The notes under the pieces: model-generated
What the model saw: the letters and a program-made list of their open reading frames with translations, nothing else
What the model was told of the DNA's origin: nothing
The model's database searches: none
Translations under genes and position numbers: made by a program
DNA from: Gammaproteobacteria bacterium
GTDB lineage: Bacteria; Pseudomonadota; Gammaproteobacteria; SZUA-229
NCBI GenBank assembly: GCA_026195895.1
Contig: JAPHRO010000036.1
Location: 1 to 64,000, forward strand
Direction of reading: 5' to 3'
Length of the DNA: 64,000 nucleotides
In this document: positions 38,717-49,973 of the stretch, piece after piece
How positions within the stretch are numbered: position 1 is the stretch's first letter
How the letters are laid out: each line of letters begins with the position of its first letter

Positions 38717-41401
38717 GTGACACATAAAAATCCACCCTCTGGCCATAGCCCGATACATTTTAAACACTTTGCTATTTTTTCGGCTATTTCATGGACCCTG
38801 CTGGTCATCGTTTCCATTAGCTGGAATTTAAGTCAGATTGAATCACAGGCTGAATACCTGGCCAGTAAAGAAGCGCATGCAAACTGGAACAAGGACCAGG
38901 CCTTTCGGCACTGGGCCATTCGTCATGGCGGCCTGTATGTTAGAGAGAACGAACGCACCCCAGCCAGCCCATACCTGTCCCATTTGCCCCATCGTGATGT
39001 GGTTACCGAAGACGGCACCAGGCTGACGCTAATGGCGCCAGCCTCCATGATGCGCCAGATGACCGATGAATTTGAAGAGATGTATGGCGTCAAGGGTCGA
39101 ATTACCGGCCAGGTGCAACTCAACCCCAACAATAAACCCGATGCCTGGGAACTCGCTGCGCTAAAGAAATTTGATCTCGGATATAGCGAAATTTCTGAAT
39201 TAACTCAGATCAATGGCGAGCCCTACTTTCGACTCATCAAGCCCATGTATATGGAGTCCGGCTGTATGACCTGCCACGGCCACCTGGGTTTTAAAATTGG
39301 CGATGTGCGGGGCGGCGTCAGTGTATCTATCCCCCTCAAACCCTATTTAATCGCGGCAAAATCAAACCGCGACGTGCTTGCCACCTCCCACGGAATAGTC
39401 TGGTTTTTAGGCTTACTGGGTATAGCTATTTTTGGCTATCGCAACCAGCTACGGGAACGGGAACAGCAAAAAACCAGCAAGGCACTGGCCAGGACCGCCA
39501 AGGAATGGAACTATGCGATTGATTTTTTTGAAGATGCCATCTATCTCATTGATCTGGATGACAAAGTCGTCAGAGTCAATCAGGCATTTTATAAATTAAC
39601 CGGCCTGACACCGGAACAGACGATCAACCAGGATATCAGCCATATTATGCATCCCCATGGCGAACCCGTTCCCTGCCCGGTGTGCATAGCACGTAAGGAG
39701 CGTCGGGATGAAATTATTACCATGGAGGCCGAGCACCCAGACAATCCCATCGGCAAACCTGTCGAAGTCATGGTGCGAGTTATCCGAGAAGACGAAGGAA
39801 AACCACTGGGCATACTCATGGGTATTCACGACCTGAGTCGCAGCCGGGAAGCTGCCGCCGTTTTAAGGGAAAGAGAACAGGTTATCAGTGATTTACTCAA
39901 CTCTACCGCAGAAGGCATTTTCGGCCTCGATATGCAGGGCAACTGCATACTTGCCAATCCCGCCTGCGCTGCAATGCTGGGTTATAACAATGCTAATGAA
40001 TTTATCGGTCAGAGCATGCATAAACTCATCCATCATCGTCAAAGCGACGGCACTGTAATAGCTGAGAAAAATTGCCTGATATATAAATCATTTCAGACCA
40101 ATACCGAAATTCATTGTGATACTGAAGTATTCTGGCGCGCTGATGGCAGCAGTTTTCCAGTTGAATACTGGGCCTATCCTGTTCGCCGGGATAATAAAAT
40201 CACCGGTTCCGTGGTCACCTTTATTGATATTTCTGAACGTCTTAAAACTGAACAGATGCTGCGCCGTAGTCAAAAAATGGATGCCCTGGGTCAACTCACT
40301 GGCGGCATCGCCCACGATTTCAATAATCAACTGGGCGTTGTCAGCGGATACCTGGAAATGCTGGAGGACTACACTACCAACAATGAAAAAACCAGCCAGT
40401 GGATAGCCGCTTCCCGCAAAGCCACTAATCGCTGTATTGATCTGACTCGCCAGCTACTTAACTTTTCGCGTCAGCAACAAACCAATATAGAACGGGTCGA
40501 TCTGGCTGAAGAAATTAATCAACTCAAGGAAATTATTCAGCGCACAGTGACACCGGCAGTAGAAGTTATCTATGACATTGCAGACGATTTGTGGCCTATC
40601 AAAACCAGTCGCGGGGATCTTGAAGACGCTTTACTAAACCTGGTCATCAACGCCCGAGATGCCATGCCAAACGGCGGTACATTAATTATCAGCATTCACA
40701 ATCAGGCCCTTGGTCAAAATGAATTTAATAATAAACAATTTCAGTCGGGTGATTATGTGGTTGTGGTTATTGGAGACTCGGGCTGCGGCATTCCTAAAGA
40801 AGCCCAGGAGCGTATTTTTGATCCTTTCTTTTCGACCAAAGAAGTGGGCAAAGGCACCGGCCTGGGCATGTCCATGGTTTATGGTTTCGTAAAACGTAAT
40901 CATGGTTATATAAATCTGTATTCAGAACCTGGCGAAGGCACTAGCATTAACATGTATTTCCCGCGCGCCAGCACTGACAATGCGCGGCAACATAAAAAAA
41001 CTCAGTCAACAAACATCACTGAAACCCGGGGCCAGAATGAAACCATCCTGATTGTTGAAGATGAAGAAAACCTGCGTGAGCTGGCCTGCGAATTATTAAG
41101 CGCTCAGGGATATAAAATACTCACCGCAGAAAATGGTGAGGCTGCTATCGAAATCTTGCGTAGCAATGAAACAGTAGATCTGTTGTTCTGTGACATTATT
41201 ATGCCGGGTGGCATGAACGGTTATCAGGTTGCAGAAAAAGCTAAAGCATTACGCCCCAGTCTAAAAATCCAACTTACTTCTGGCCTGGCAGACAAATCAA
41301 TCGTCAATAGTTATACACTTGAATCCGAATTTAATATTTTACAAAAACCTTATAGCCGATCTGATTTAATCAAGTGCATTAATAATTATTTTGAAGCATA
41401 A
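38717..41401 (+). CDS. Hybrid sensor histidine kinase with DUF3365-like CXXCH sensor, PAS domains, kinase core and receiver
   Basis: YMESGCMTCHGHLGFKIGDVRGGVSVSIPL; GGIAHDFNNQLGVVSGYLEML; GDSGCGIPKEAQERIFDPFFSTKEVGKGTGLGMSMVYGF; REC LFCDIIMPGGMNG; GTG start. Confidence 0.92.
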   Translation: MTHKNPPSGHSPIHFKHFAIFSAISWTLLVIVSISWNLSQIESQAEYLASKEAHANWNKDQAFRHWAIRHGGLYVRENERTPASPYLSHLPHRDVVTEDGTRLTLMAPASMMRQMTDEFEEMYGVKGRITGQVQLNPNNKPDAWELAALKKFDLGYSEISELTQINGEPYFRLIKPMYMESGCMTCHGHLGFKIGDVRGGVSVSIPLKPYLIAAKSNRDVLATSHGIVWFLGLLGIAIFGYRNQLREREQQKTSKALARTAKEWNYAIDFFEDAIYLIDLDDKVVRVNQAFYKLTGLTPEQTINQDISHIMHPHGEPVPCPVCIARKERRDEIITMEAEHPDNPIGKPVEVMVRVIREDEGKPLGILMGIHDLSRSREAAAVLREREQVISDLLNSTAEGIFGLDMQGNCILANPACAAMLGYNNANEFIGQSMHKLIHHRQSDGTVIAEKNCLIYKSFQTNTEIHCDTEVFWRADGSSFPVEYWAYPVRRDNKITGSVVTFIDISERLKTEQMLRRSQKMDALGQLTGGIAHDFNNQLGVVSGYLEMLEDYTTNNEKTSQWIAASRKATNRCIDLTRQLLNFSRQQQTNIERVDLAEEINQLKEIIQRTVTPAVEVIYDIADDLWPIKTSRGDLEDALLNLVINARDAMPNGGTLIISIHNQALGQNEFNNKQFQSGDYVVVVIGDSGCGIPKEAQERIFDPFFSTKEVGKGTGLGMSMVYGFVKRNHGYINLYSEPGEGTSINMYFPRASTDNARQHKKTQSTNITETRGQNETILIVEDEENLRELACELLSAQGYKILTAENGEAAIEILRSNETVDLLFCDIIMPGGMNGYQVAEKAKALRPSLKIQLTSGLADKSIVNSYTLESEFNILQKPYSRSDLIKCINNYFEA

Positions 41402-41433
41402 AAGCCGCACAGCAAAGCCCTGATAAAACGATG

Positions 41434-42819
41434 CTATTCACGACGCCAGCTTGTTTTCATGCCCTTGTCTTCCAGCACTATGCCCTGGTCTTTTAATGCA
41501 TCACGAATCCGATCGGATTCCGCCCAGTTTTTATCCTGCTTGGCCTGTAATCGTTGCTGAATGAAAGACTCAACCTCGTCATTGGATAAGCCACCACTCG
41601 CCACACCACTTTTCAAATAATGATCTGGATCATCCTGCAACAAACCCAGCACACCCGCCTGTTGTTTTAATGCAGCAGCCAGTGCAGAGGCTACATCAGG
41701 CTCAGTCGATTTCACTTTATTAATTTGATTCGCCAGATCAAATAAAACCGCAATTGCTTCTGCAGTATTAAAGTCTTCGTTCATTGCGTTATCAAATCGC
41801 GCAATAAATTCTTTCGATATGTCACCCGGCTCGGTGAGCTCGACACCGCGTAGTGCAGTATATAAACGTGTCAGGGCTGCACCGGCACTATCCAGCATCT
41901 GATCAGAATAATTCAACGGACTGCGATAATGACTGGCTAGAATAAAGTAGCGGATATCTTCTGGCCGATAGCGTTCCAGAATTTCTCTGACAGTAAAAAA
42001 ATTACCCAGAGATTTCGACATTTTTTCATCATCAATACGCACAAACCCATTGTGCATCCATATATTTACAAATTTCTCGCCGGTCGCCCCTTCCGCCTGA
42101 GCGATTTCATTTTCATGGTGCGGAAACTGTAAATCCTGCCCGCCGCCATGAATATCAAAATGATTTCCAAGACAACAGGTCGACATGGCAGAGCATTCGA
42201 TATGCCAGCCAGGACGTCCATTGCCCCAGGGAGATTCCCAGAAAGGCTCGCCAGGTTTAGCGGATTTCCATAAAGCAAAATCCAGAGGGTCATCTTTATT
42301 TTCATCCACGGCGACGCGTTCACCGGCACGTAAATCTTCTATTTTTTTGCCTGAGAGTTTTCCATAATTAACGAACTTGCTGACATCGTAATAAACATCG
42401 TTATTGTCAGCGACATAAGCATAGCCGTTATCGATCAGCGTCTGGATCATGTTTAGTATTTCATCCATGGATGTGGTAGCGCGGGGTTCCTGATCCGGCG
42501 GCAACACACCCAGGGCTGCGGCATCTTCGTGCATCGCATCGATAAACCGCTGGGTCAAATCATTAAAGTCTTCGCCATTTTCATTGGCGCGATTAATTAT
42601 TTTGTCATCAATATCGGTAATATTGCGCACATAGGTCACGTCATAACCCAGGTGTTTTAAATATCGCGTGACCATATCAAACACTACCAGCACCCGCGCA
42701 TGCCCGAGATGGCACAAATCATAAACCGTCATGCCACACACATACATGCGAACCTTACCGGGTTCTATCGGTTTGAATTCTTCTTTCTGATTTGAATAAG
42801 TGTTATAGATTTTTAACAT
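41434..42819 (-). CDS. cysS: Cysteinyl-tRNA synthetase
   Basis: [58 protein letters not shown]. Confidence 0.98.
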   Translation of the reverse strand: MLKIYNTYSNQKEEFKPIEPGKVRMYVCGMTVYDLCHLGHARVLVVFDMVTRYLKHLGYDVTYVRNITDIDDKIINRANENGEDFNDLTQRFIDAMHEDAAALGVLPPDQEPRATTSMDEILNMIQTLIDNGYAYVADNNDVYYDVSKFVNYGKLSGKKIEDLRAGERVAVDENKDDPLDFALWKSAKPGEPFWESPWGNGRPGWHIECSAMSTCCLGNHFDIHGGGQDLQFPHHENEIAQAEGATGEKFVNIWMHNGFVRIDDEKMSKSLGNFFTVREILERYRPEDIRYFILASHYRSPLNYSDQMLDSAGAALTRLYTALRGVELTEPGDISKEFIARFDNAMNEDFNTAEAIAVLFDLANQINKVKSTEPDVASALAAALKQQAGVLGLLQDDPDHYLKSGVASGGLSNDEVESFIQQRLQAKQDKNWAESDRIRDALKDQGIVLEDKGMKTSWRRE

Positions 42820-42889
42820 GGAAAACCTGATTTAATATATTTTTTTGAATGCATCATCAGACGCAACATTTTGAGACTTGTAGATCTAT

Positions 42890-43348
42890 TTAATGGCTGT
42901 GGCACAAATCCATTACCTGATCAAATCGTAACCTGGCCTGTTCGGCACCAACCAGTTTTAAAATTTTGTCTAAATCAGGACCATGCAAAATACCAGTCAG
43001 TGCAATTCGAACAGGCATCGCTAATTGCCTGCCTTCACGCCCGGTTTTTTCCTTGATGTGATTAATAAAATACTCAAAGTCCTCTCCGTACTCATCAATT
43101 GCTTCACATGCCGCCTGATAAAAATCATGCCCTGCTTCACACACAACCACATGACCTTCTTCATCATGGGTCAGTTTATCTGTACACAGACATTCGGCCC
43201 AGAATAGCGCCTCATCAGGAGACTTAATACAGGCTTTAATCGTTTCAATAAACAGGGCTTTGTTATTTTCTGGAACAATACGATGAACCTGGTCACCCAT
43301 TTGCTGCCAAAGCATTTCATCATCAGTGCTGTGCATATTTTTCCACAA
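42890..43348 (-). CDS. Stand-alone protein resembling the C-terminal anticodon-binding domain of glutamyl-tRNA synthetase
   Basis: EKTGREGRQLAMPVRIALTGILHGPDLDKILKLVGAEQARLRFDQ matches the GluRS C-terminal signature; no catalytic domain upstream. Confidence 0.7.
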   Translation of the reverse strand: MWKNMHSTDDEMLWQQMGDQVHRIVPENNKALFIETIKACIKSPDEALFWAECLCTDKLTHDEEGHVVVCEAGHDFYQAACEAIDEYGEDFEYFINHIKEKTGREGRQLAMPVRIALTGILHGPDLDKILKLVGAEQARLRFDQVMDLCHSH

Positions 43349-43426
43349 TGTTCATTACTAACGGACGAATCTTAGCAAAAATCGGGTTACAATTGTCTGG
43401 TTTTTATACATCACGGGCAAACACAC

Positions 43427-43903
43427 ATGGTAAAAGTTCTCTTCGTCTGCATGGGCAATATATGCAGATCGCCTACTGCGGAAGGCGTGTTCACTGAAGT
43501 CGTTAAAAAAGCGGGCCTACAGGATAAAATCTTTATCGATTCTGCCGGTACACACGCCTATCATGTCGGCAATGAACCGGATCAACGCGCACAGGCCGCC
43601 GCGCGAAAACGTAATATTGATTTAAGCTCCCAGCGAGCACGTAAAGTTGAGCCGGATGATTTCAACAAATTTGATTATGTTTTGCCGATGGATGAAAGCA
43701 ATTATGCTGAGCTGGAATACATATGCGCTGACAACAGCAGAGCAAAGTTAAGCCTATTTCTGGATTTTTCGGAAAATGCCACACAGAAAGAAGTGCCTGA
43801 TCCCTACTACGGTGGTGAACAGGGGTTTGAACATGTGCTGGATCTGATTGAAGACGCTTCAGCTGGATTATTGAATAGTATCCGTCAACAACACGAAATT
43901 TAG
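43427..43903 (+). CDS. Low-molecular-weight protein tyrosine phosphatase
   Basis: VLFVCMGNICRSPTAEGVF; VPDPYYGGEQGFEHVLDLIEDA. Confidence 0.95.
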   Translation: MVKVLFVCMGNICRSPTAEGVFTEVVKKAGLQDKIFIDSAGTHAYHVGNEPDQRAQAAARKRNIDLSSQRARKVEPDDFNKFDYVLPMDESNYAELEYICADNSRAKLSLFLDFSENATQKEVPDPYYGGEQGFEHVLDLIEDASAGLLNSIRQQHEI

Positions 43904-43962
43904 TTTTACCCGCCCCCTCCTGGAAAAGGAGGGGGCAGGTAGAACAAATGCGCTAAGGCAGC

Positions 43963-46611
43963 CTAGTCTCCCGATTTTTCATACTTTTCAGTAACCGCCT
44001 GCGCTATCGGCTTCTCTGCAGCCGGTTTAGTCTCAGTCGCAGGTTTCGGCTTCGCGGGCGGCTCAGCTGGAAATTCCCAGGGCTTGTGCGTAGTCACCTG
44101 TTCCTTTGGCGGAGTCTGCGCTGGCTTAGGCTTTGGCGCCGACTCGGTTTTTTTAGCTGCTGGCTGTGCTGCCGACGGCTGGGGTTTTGGGGCAGCCTGT
44201 TGCTGTGCTTCCGGCTTCGCTGCTTGCGGTTTGTTCACCGGTGCTTTTTCAGCTACTGATGAAGCTGGCCTGGCTGTTTTCTGTTTCGCTGTTTTCTGTT
44301 TCGCTGTTTTCTGTTTCGCTGTTTCCGGTTTCGCTGCTTCCGGTTTTGGCGTTTCAGTCCTGGGCGCCTGTACCGTCGGTTGCTGAATATTCTCTCGAAC
44401 GTCTTTTGCCAGGGCTTCTTTTACTGCTGTCGGGGCGGTTGTCTCAGGCTTGTTCGTTTGAGCACTCTGCCCCTGGGCATCGCTGCGACTGACCTGAGCG
44501 GTATTATTCTGATCCTGCGTATTCTGACTCTGTCCTGTCGTGTTTTCCTGGGCACGATTTCCGCCACGACCACGACGACCACCGCGACCACGACGGCCAC
44601 CGCGTCGATTGCCTCGATTCTCCTGCTGTCGGCTATCATCTTTGGCTACCGGTGTCTGCTGAGGCTTCTGTTCCTGTTGTATTTGCGCCTTGTCATCTAC
44701 TGCAACAGCGTCTTTCTGTTTGCGGTCATCCTGTGATCGATTGGATTTCTGCCGAGTTTTCTGCCGATTATCCTGGCGATTATCAGTGCGTGCTTCACCA
44801 CGATTTTCATTACTCTTGCGATTGCCGCGCCGACGATTGCTTCCAGGACGCTGATCCCGGTCACGACCTTTGCCACGTCGCGGCTGAACCCGACCTTTAC
44901 TGGCAGGTGTTTTCTGTTTCTGCTCTTCTTCATCATTACCAAACACCGCATTAAGCAGGCGCGCAACAAATCCGGGCTCTGCCGGTTTGGTCACTATTGG
45001 GGCTGGCGCCGCAGGCTGGACAGATTTGACAGCAGGCTGCTCAGCCACCACTTCCTGCTCCTGTTTGGCGGGGATATAAGGCTCGTCATCAACTTCAGCC
45101 AACTGATAAGACGTCTGCCCTTCCAGTGCTCGGGTCTCGGAAATTCTCACCCGCGTTACATCATAATGCGGTGTTTCCATAGAAGCATTGGCAATAATTG
45201 AAATTTCGACTTTGGTGCGTTCCTCGACTTCCTTTATGGCTTCCCGCTTTTCATTAAACATGTAGGTAGCAACTTCAACAGGCACCTGAATAATGACCCG
45301 CCCGGTATGTTCTTTTAAGCCTTCTTCTTCAGCAATGCGTACCAATGACAATGACAATGATTCGATGCTGCGAATAGTGCCGTAACCAGTACAACGTGGA
45401 CATACAATCTGGGTAGACTCGCCCAGTGAAGGACGCAGGCGCTGGCGCGACATTTCTAACAGGCCAAAGCGGGAAATTCGGCCGATCTGAACACGGGCAC
45501 GATCCACTTTCATCGCATCACGCAAACGGTTTTCAACCGCTCGTTGATTACGTGACACCATCATGTCGATAAAGTCGATGACCACCAGACCACCCAGGTC
45601 ACGCAGACGCAGCTGACGGGCAATTTCGTCGGCCGCTTCCAGATTGGTATTGGTGGCGGTTTCTTCAATATCGCTGCCCTTGGTAGCGCGGGCCGAGTTG
45701 ATATCAATAGAAATCAGCGCTTCGGTGTGATCAATGACAATGGCGCCGCCGGATGGCAGGCTGACTTCACGCTGAAAAGCCGATTCGATTTGACCTTCGA
45801 TCTGGAAACGATTGAATAAAGGCACACTGTCTTCATACAGCTTCAGCTTACGCAGGCTATTGGGCATGACCTGCTTGACGAAATCCTCGGCGGTTTGATA
45901 CACCTCGGGATTATCAATCAAAATTTCGCCTACATCCGAGCGGAAATAATCACGCAGCGCCCGAATAATGACATTGCTTTCCTGATATATCAGGAAGGGT
46001 GCCTTGCGTTCGGTTGCTGCCTTTTCAATAGCCTTCCAGATCTGGATCAGGTAATCCATATCCCACTGTAACTCTTCGGCACTGCGACCCACACCGGCAG
46101 TACGTACAATCAGGCCCATACCCTGGGGCACTTCGAGATTGGCCATAGCTTCGCGGATTTCAGAGCGATCTTCGCCTTCAATACGACGCGACACGCCACC
46201 AGCACGGGGATTATTCGGCATCAGCACCATATAACGCCCGGCCAGACTAATAAAAGTGGTTAACGCAGCACCTTTGTTGCCACGTTCTTCCTTATCGACC
46301 TGAATGACAACCTGCTGGCCTTCCTTGATCGCGGTTTTAATATCCGGACGACCACTGGCATTGCGGGCTTCTTCAGTGAAATAGGTGCGGGAGATTTCCT
46401 TGAACGGTAAAAAGCCGTGGCGTTCAGCACCATAATCTACAAAGGCTGCTTCCAGGCTCGGTTCCACCCGGGTAATGGTGCCTTTGTAAATACTGGCTTT
46501 TTTCTGTTCTCTGGAGGTAACTTCGATGTCCAGATCGTAGAGTTGCTGGCCATCGACCATGGCCACGCGAATCTCCTCTTTCTGGAGCGCGTTGATTAGA
46601 ATACGTTTCAT
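43963..46611 (-). CDS. rne: Ribonuclease E
   Basis: [48 protein letters not shown]; Zn-link CPRCTGYG; basic C-terminal scaffold. ORF track extends to 46692. Confidence 0.96.
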   Translation of the reverse strand: MKRILINALQKEEIRVAMVDGQQLYDLDIEVTSREQKKASIYKGTITRVEPSLEAAFVDYGAERHGFLPFKEISRTYFTEEARNASGRPDIKTAIKEGQQVVIQVDKEERGNKGAALTTFISLAGRYMVLMPNNPRAGGVSRRIEGEDRSEIREAMANLEVPQGMGLIVRTAGVGRSAEELQWDMDYLIQIWKAIEKAATERKAPFLIYQESNVIIRALRDYFRSDVGEILIDNPEVYQTAEDFVKQVMPNSLRKLKLYEDSVPLFNRFQIEGQIESAFQREVSLPSGGAIVIDHTEALISIDINSARATKGSDIEETATNTNLEAADEIARQLRLRDLGGLVVIDFIDMMVSRNQRAVENRLRDAMKVDRARVQIGRISRFGLLEMSRQRLRPSLGESTQIVCPRCTGYGTIRSIESLSLSLVRIAEEEGLKEHTGRVIIQVPVEVATYMFNEKREAIKEVEERTKVEISIIANASMETPHYDVTRVRISETRALEGQTSYQLAEVDDEPYIPAKQEQEVVAEQPAVKSVQPAAPAPIVTKPAEPGFVARLLNAVFGNDEEEQKQKTPASKGRVQPRRGKGRDRDQRPGSNRRRGNRKSNENRGEARTDNRQDNRQKTRQKSNRSQDDRKQKDAVAVDDKAQIQQEQKPQQTPVAKDDSRQQENRGNRRGGRRGRGGRRGRGGNRAQENTTGQSQNTQDQNNTAQVSRSDAQGQSAQTNKPETTAPTAVKEALAKDVRENIQQPTVQAPRTETPKPEAAKPETAKQKTAKQKTAKQKTARPASSVAEKAPVNKPQAAKPEAQQQAAPKPQPSAAQPAAKKTESAPKPKPAQTPPKEQVTTHKPWEFPAEPPAKPKPATETKPAAEKPIAQAVTEKYEKSGD
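44273..44347. repeat. 15-bp tandem repeat (about 5 units, three identical) inside rne C-terminal region
   Basis: gctgttttctgtttc x3 then gctgtttccggtttc, gctgcttccggtttt. Confidence 0.9.
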
Positions 46612-47196
46612 TATTTGATAAACCTGATTCGGATTGCCACCCATTGATGTTTGCTGACATAGCACCTGGTCTTGAGGTTTGTGCAACCACAACCTGGCTA
46701 TTTCGCGTCAGCATAAGCATGCAGGCGAATACAACATAGCTGCCCCACAGGGCGCTGTGCATCGCTTCGGCAATTTTATACATCGGGGTGTAATTCATTG
46801 ATATTTAACCTGTTTTTTCCAAATTTCTATCTTCTATTGTAGACATACGGCTTTGGAGAACCTACAGACTCATCACTGCGGATGAATCAAAAAAATCTGT
46901 TGTTTCAGTTCACTAATTTCATGAAAATATCGCCTGTGGCATATTCATGAATATGTAACACCTGCTTCCCACCCTGCTTCATTATTAACAGCCAGTCAAT
47001 ATGGCTGTTTTGTGATTCTCGGGGGATTACAGAAAAACGCTTAAAAATTAGACTATTAGAGTATTTCTGATAGTCATGCAGTGTTGCAAATTGCGGCTTT
47101 GCGGTCAAGCTTTCTATGCTGCAGAACCTCACTTACATGAATTAATATTGGTTCAAACATCGCAAACACAAGCCCTGCATGTAAAATACTGCCCCC

Positions 47197-48135
47197 ATGA
47201 CCAGCCCTCACGACAAAGTCCAGATCCTCGAAATCATTGCCCGCAATGCCGATCAACGACTGGATAACTATTTACTCAGCCAGTTAAAAGGTGTGCCCAA
47301 AAGCCGCATATACAAGCTGTTACGCAGTGGCCAGGTGCGCGTCAACAAAGGCCGTAAAAAACCCAGTTACCGCGTACAACTGGGTGACCTGGTGCGCATT
47401 CCACCAATCAGAATATCAGAACGCAAGGTGTCAGAGGCTCCACAATACTGGCTGGATCAAGTCCAGCAATCCATTCTTCTGGAAGATAGTCATGTCATGG
47501 TTCTCAATAAGCCGGCCGGTATCGCCGTGCATAGTGGCAGTAATATTGCGTATGGGGTGATTGAAACCTTACGCCAGCTACGCCCGGATGATCAGATGCT
47601 GGAACTGGTACATAGACTGGACAGAGATACCAGCGGTTGCCTGGTCATCGCCAAATCCCGTAGCGCCCTGAATCAGCTGCATGAACAGTTTCGTGACCAT
47701 CACCGCATGGAAAAAATATACCGTGCGATACTGGTCGGCCGCTGGCCGGGTGGCGAAAAATTAATCGATGCGCCACTCAGAAAAAACACCCTGCAAGGTG
47801 GCGAACGCATGGTCATGGTGGATGAAACTGGCAAACCGGCACAAAGCCAGTTTACACCGCTGGATTATTTTGACCAGGCCACCCATATGGAAATCCAGTT
47901 GTTTACCGGGCGAACCCACCAGATTCGCGTGCATGCCGCCCATGCCGGGCATCCGGTAGCAGGCGATTCAAAATATGGCGACGAATCTTTCAATCAGCAC
48001 TTGAAACAGCTGGGTTTAAGACGCATGTTTCTGCATGCACACCGGTTAAGTTTTGAGCTGGACAAAAAATACGACGTCACAGCACCACTGGACGAGCAGT
48101 GGCAGACACTATTAAAGACATTAGCGAATGAGTAA
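47197..48135 (+). CDS. rluC: 23S rRNA pseudouridine synthase RluC-type
   Basis: S4 domain DQRLDNYLLSQLKGVPKSRIYKLLRSGQVRVN; ELVHRLDRDTSGCLV; FTGRTHQIRVHAAHAGHPVAGD. Confidence 0.95.
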   Translation: MTSPHDKVQILEIIARNADQRLDNYLLSQLKGVPKSRIYKLLRSGQVRVNKGRKKPSYRVQLGDLVRIPPIRISERKVSEAPQYWLDQVQQSILLEDSHVMVLNKPAGIAVHSGSNIAYGVIETLRQLRPDDQMLELVHRLDRDTSGCLVIAKSRSALNQLHEQFRDHHRMEKIYRAILVGRWPGGEKLIDAPLRKNTLQGGERMVMVDETGKPAQSQFTPLDYFDQATHMEIQLFTGRTHQIRVHAAHAGHPVAGDSKYGDESFNQHLKQLGLRRMFLHAHRLSFELDKKYDVTAPLDEQWQTLLKTLANE

Positions 48136-48805
48136 CCAGGAACAACTTTCTTATAAATTATTGATTTTTGACTGGGACGGCACCCTGATGGATTCCGAAG
48201 CCCGCATCGTCAATTGTCTACGTGCCGCCAGTACAGAAGTCATCGGCGAAGAAACCCGCAGCAATGACGAACTGAAAGATGTGATTGGCCTGGGTCTGCG
48301 AGAAGCCCTGAAAAAATTACACCCGAGCATCAACAGCCAGACCATTGAAAAAATGGCCGATGCTTATCGCTATCAGTACCTGGAGATTAATGATACACCT
48401 TCCGAGTTATTTCCCGGTGTCGAAGAACTGCTCGAAGAACTCGAAAACACCGGCTACTGGCTGGCTATTGCCACCGGTAAAGGCCGACAGGGACTGGACC
48501 AGGCACTGGAATACACCGGTCTGGGGCACCGTTTCCACACCACCCGCTGCGCCTCGGAAACCTTCTCCAAACCACACCCGCTGATGCTGGAAGAAATACT
48601 GAACCAGCTAGGCCTTGAAGTCGCCGATGCTTTAATGATCGGTGACACTGAATATGATATGGAAATGGCAAAAAACATCGGCATGGATCGACTGGGCGTA
48701 AGCTACGGCGTGCACGCAACAGAGCGTCTTGAAATACACCAGCCGATCGGTTGCATACATAACATTACCGAGCTTACCGACTATTTAAAAACGCCAGGAC
48801 AATAG
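48128..48805 (+). CDS. HAD-superfamily hydrolase (phosphoglycolate phosphatase-like)
   Basis: LLIFDWDGTLMDSEARIV; MIGDTEYDMEMAKNIGM. Confidence 0.92.
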   Translation: MSNQEQLSYKLLIFDWDGTLMDSEARIVNCLRAASTEVIGEETRSNDELKDVIGLGLREALKKLHPSINSQTIEKMADAYRYQYLEINDTPSELFPGVEELLEELENTGYWLAIATGKGRQGLDQALEYTGLGHRFHTTRCASETFSKPHPLMLEEILNQLGLEVADALMIGDTEYDMEMAKNIGMDRLGVSYGVHATERLEIHQPIGCIHNITELTDYLKTPGQ

Positions 48806-48809
48806 AACC

Positions 48810-49751
48810 ATGAGTGATCAGAACAATTGGGAAAAAGACATACTCACCAGTATTGCCACCGAGGGTTTAAAAGAACAGAAACGCGCACGACGCTGGGGCA
48901 TATTTTTCAAGCTGCTGACTTTTGCTTATTTAATTGCTCTGCTGATACTGCTGGGCCAGGAATCAGTACAGCTCAATGGCAGTATTCCAGGTAAAAAACA
49001 TACCGCACTGGTTGATTTGAAAGGCATCATTGCCCCAAGCACCGAAGCCAGTGCTGATAATATAGTCAAAGGACTACGCGCAGCCTTTAAAAATCCCGAT
49101 ACCAAAGGCGTTATTTTGCGGATTAATACCCCTGGCGGCAGCCCGGTGCAATCAGGCTATATTTATGATGAGATGCTGCGTCTACGGGAAAAATATCCGG
49201 AGATTCCGCTGTATGCCGTGATCACCGACCTGGGGGCTTCCGGAGGTTATTATGTGGCCGCCGGCGCGGAAAAAATCTATGCAGACCAGGCCAGCCTGGT
49301 AGGCTCGATCGGCGTACGCATGGATAATTTCGGCTTCGTCGAGGCCATGAAGAAGCTGGGTATTGAACGTCGCACTCTTACCGCGGGTGAAAACAAGGCC
49401 CTGCTCGATCCCTTCTCGCCCGCCAATCCTGAAATCAATATCCACTTGCAGGGGCTGTTGAATAATATTCATGATCAGTTCATCAACGCCGTAAAACAGG
49501 GCCGCGGCGATAAACTGAAAGACATCGAGGGCATGTTCAGCGGGCTCATCTGGACCGGTGACCAGGCAGCCGAAATTGGTCTAGTCGATGAACTGGCCAG
49601 CACGAGTCATGTTGCCAGGGAAGTTATTGAGGCGGAAAACATTGTAAACTTCACTGTTAAACCGGACTTCTTTGAACGTTTTTCCAAAAACGTAGGCGTA
49701 CAGATCGCCAACATACTGGCTGAACAGTCATTATCGCCCCAGCTTCACTGA
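48810..49751 (+). CDS. sppA: Signal peptide peptidase SppA-type S49 peptidase
   Basis: LRINTPGGSPVQSGYIYDEM; DLGASGGYYVAAGAEKIYADQASLVGSIGV. Confidence 0.94.
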   Translation: MSDQNNWEKDILTSIATEGLKEQKRARRWGIFFKLLTFAYLIALLILLGQESVQLNGSIPGKKHTALVDLKGIIAPSTEASADNIVKGLRAAFKNPDTKGVILRINTPGGSPVQSGYIYDEMLRLREKYPEIPLYAVITDLGASGGYYVAAGAEKIYADQASLVGSIGVRMDNFGFVEAMKKLGIERRTLTAGENKALLDPFSPANPEINIHLQGLLNNIHDQFINAVKQGRGDKLKDIEGMFSGLIWTGDQAAEIGLVDELASTSHVAREVIEAENIVNFTVKPDFFERFSKNVGVQIANILAEQSLSPQLH

Positions 49752-49781
49752 AGCCCGTCAGCCTTCCCATCCCCATAATCG

Positions 49782-49806
49782 AAAGGGTGGATTCCATCCG
49801 CCCTTT
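49782..49806 (+). terminator. Terminator-like hairpin after the sppA-like gene
   Basis: AAAGGGTGGAT-TCC-ATCCGCCCTTT (one G.U). Confidence 0.55.
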
Positions 49807-49973
49807 GATTACCAGGATCTGCTGATTAAACTTAACTCAAGCCTGAACTTTCGCCTGCAACGCAGTGATTTTACTCAAAAATGCACTTTTTTAGCTGGCA
49901 GTGGGAAAGTCACCGGTTTATGATCTATTCTCCTCTAGGGAATGCATAAAAATAAATCTAATCGGGGGCATGA

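Noticed and set aside
43912-43936. GCCCCCTCC-N7-GGAGGGGGC hairpin between the phosphatase gene and rne
   Set aside because: Probable transcriptional stop between convergent genes, but without a clear T-tract; not reported as novel.
44273-44347. CRISPR-like repeat
   Set aside because: 15-bp units are directly tandem with no spacers and are in frame within rne.
44084-44969. Antisense ORFs over the rne C-terminal region
   Set aside because: Cys/Phe/Ser-rich translations are the complement of Lys/Pro/Ala-rich RNase E scaffold; no independent support.
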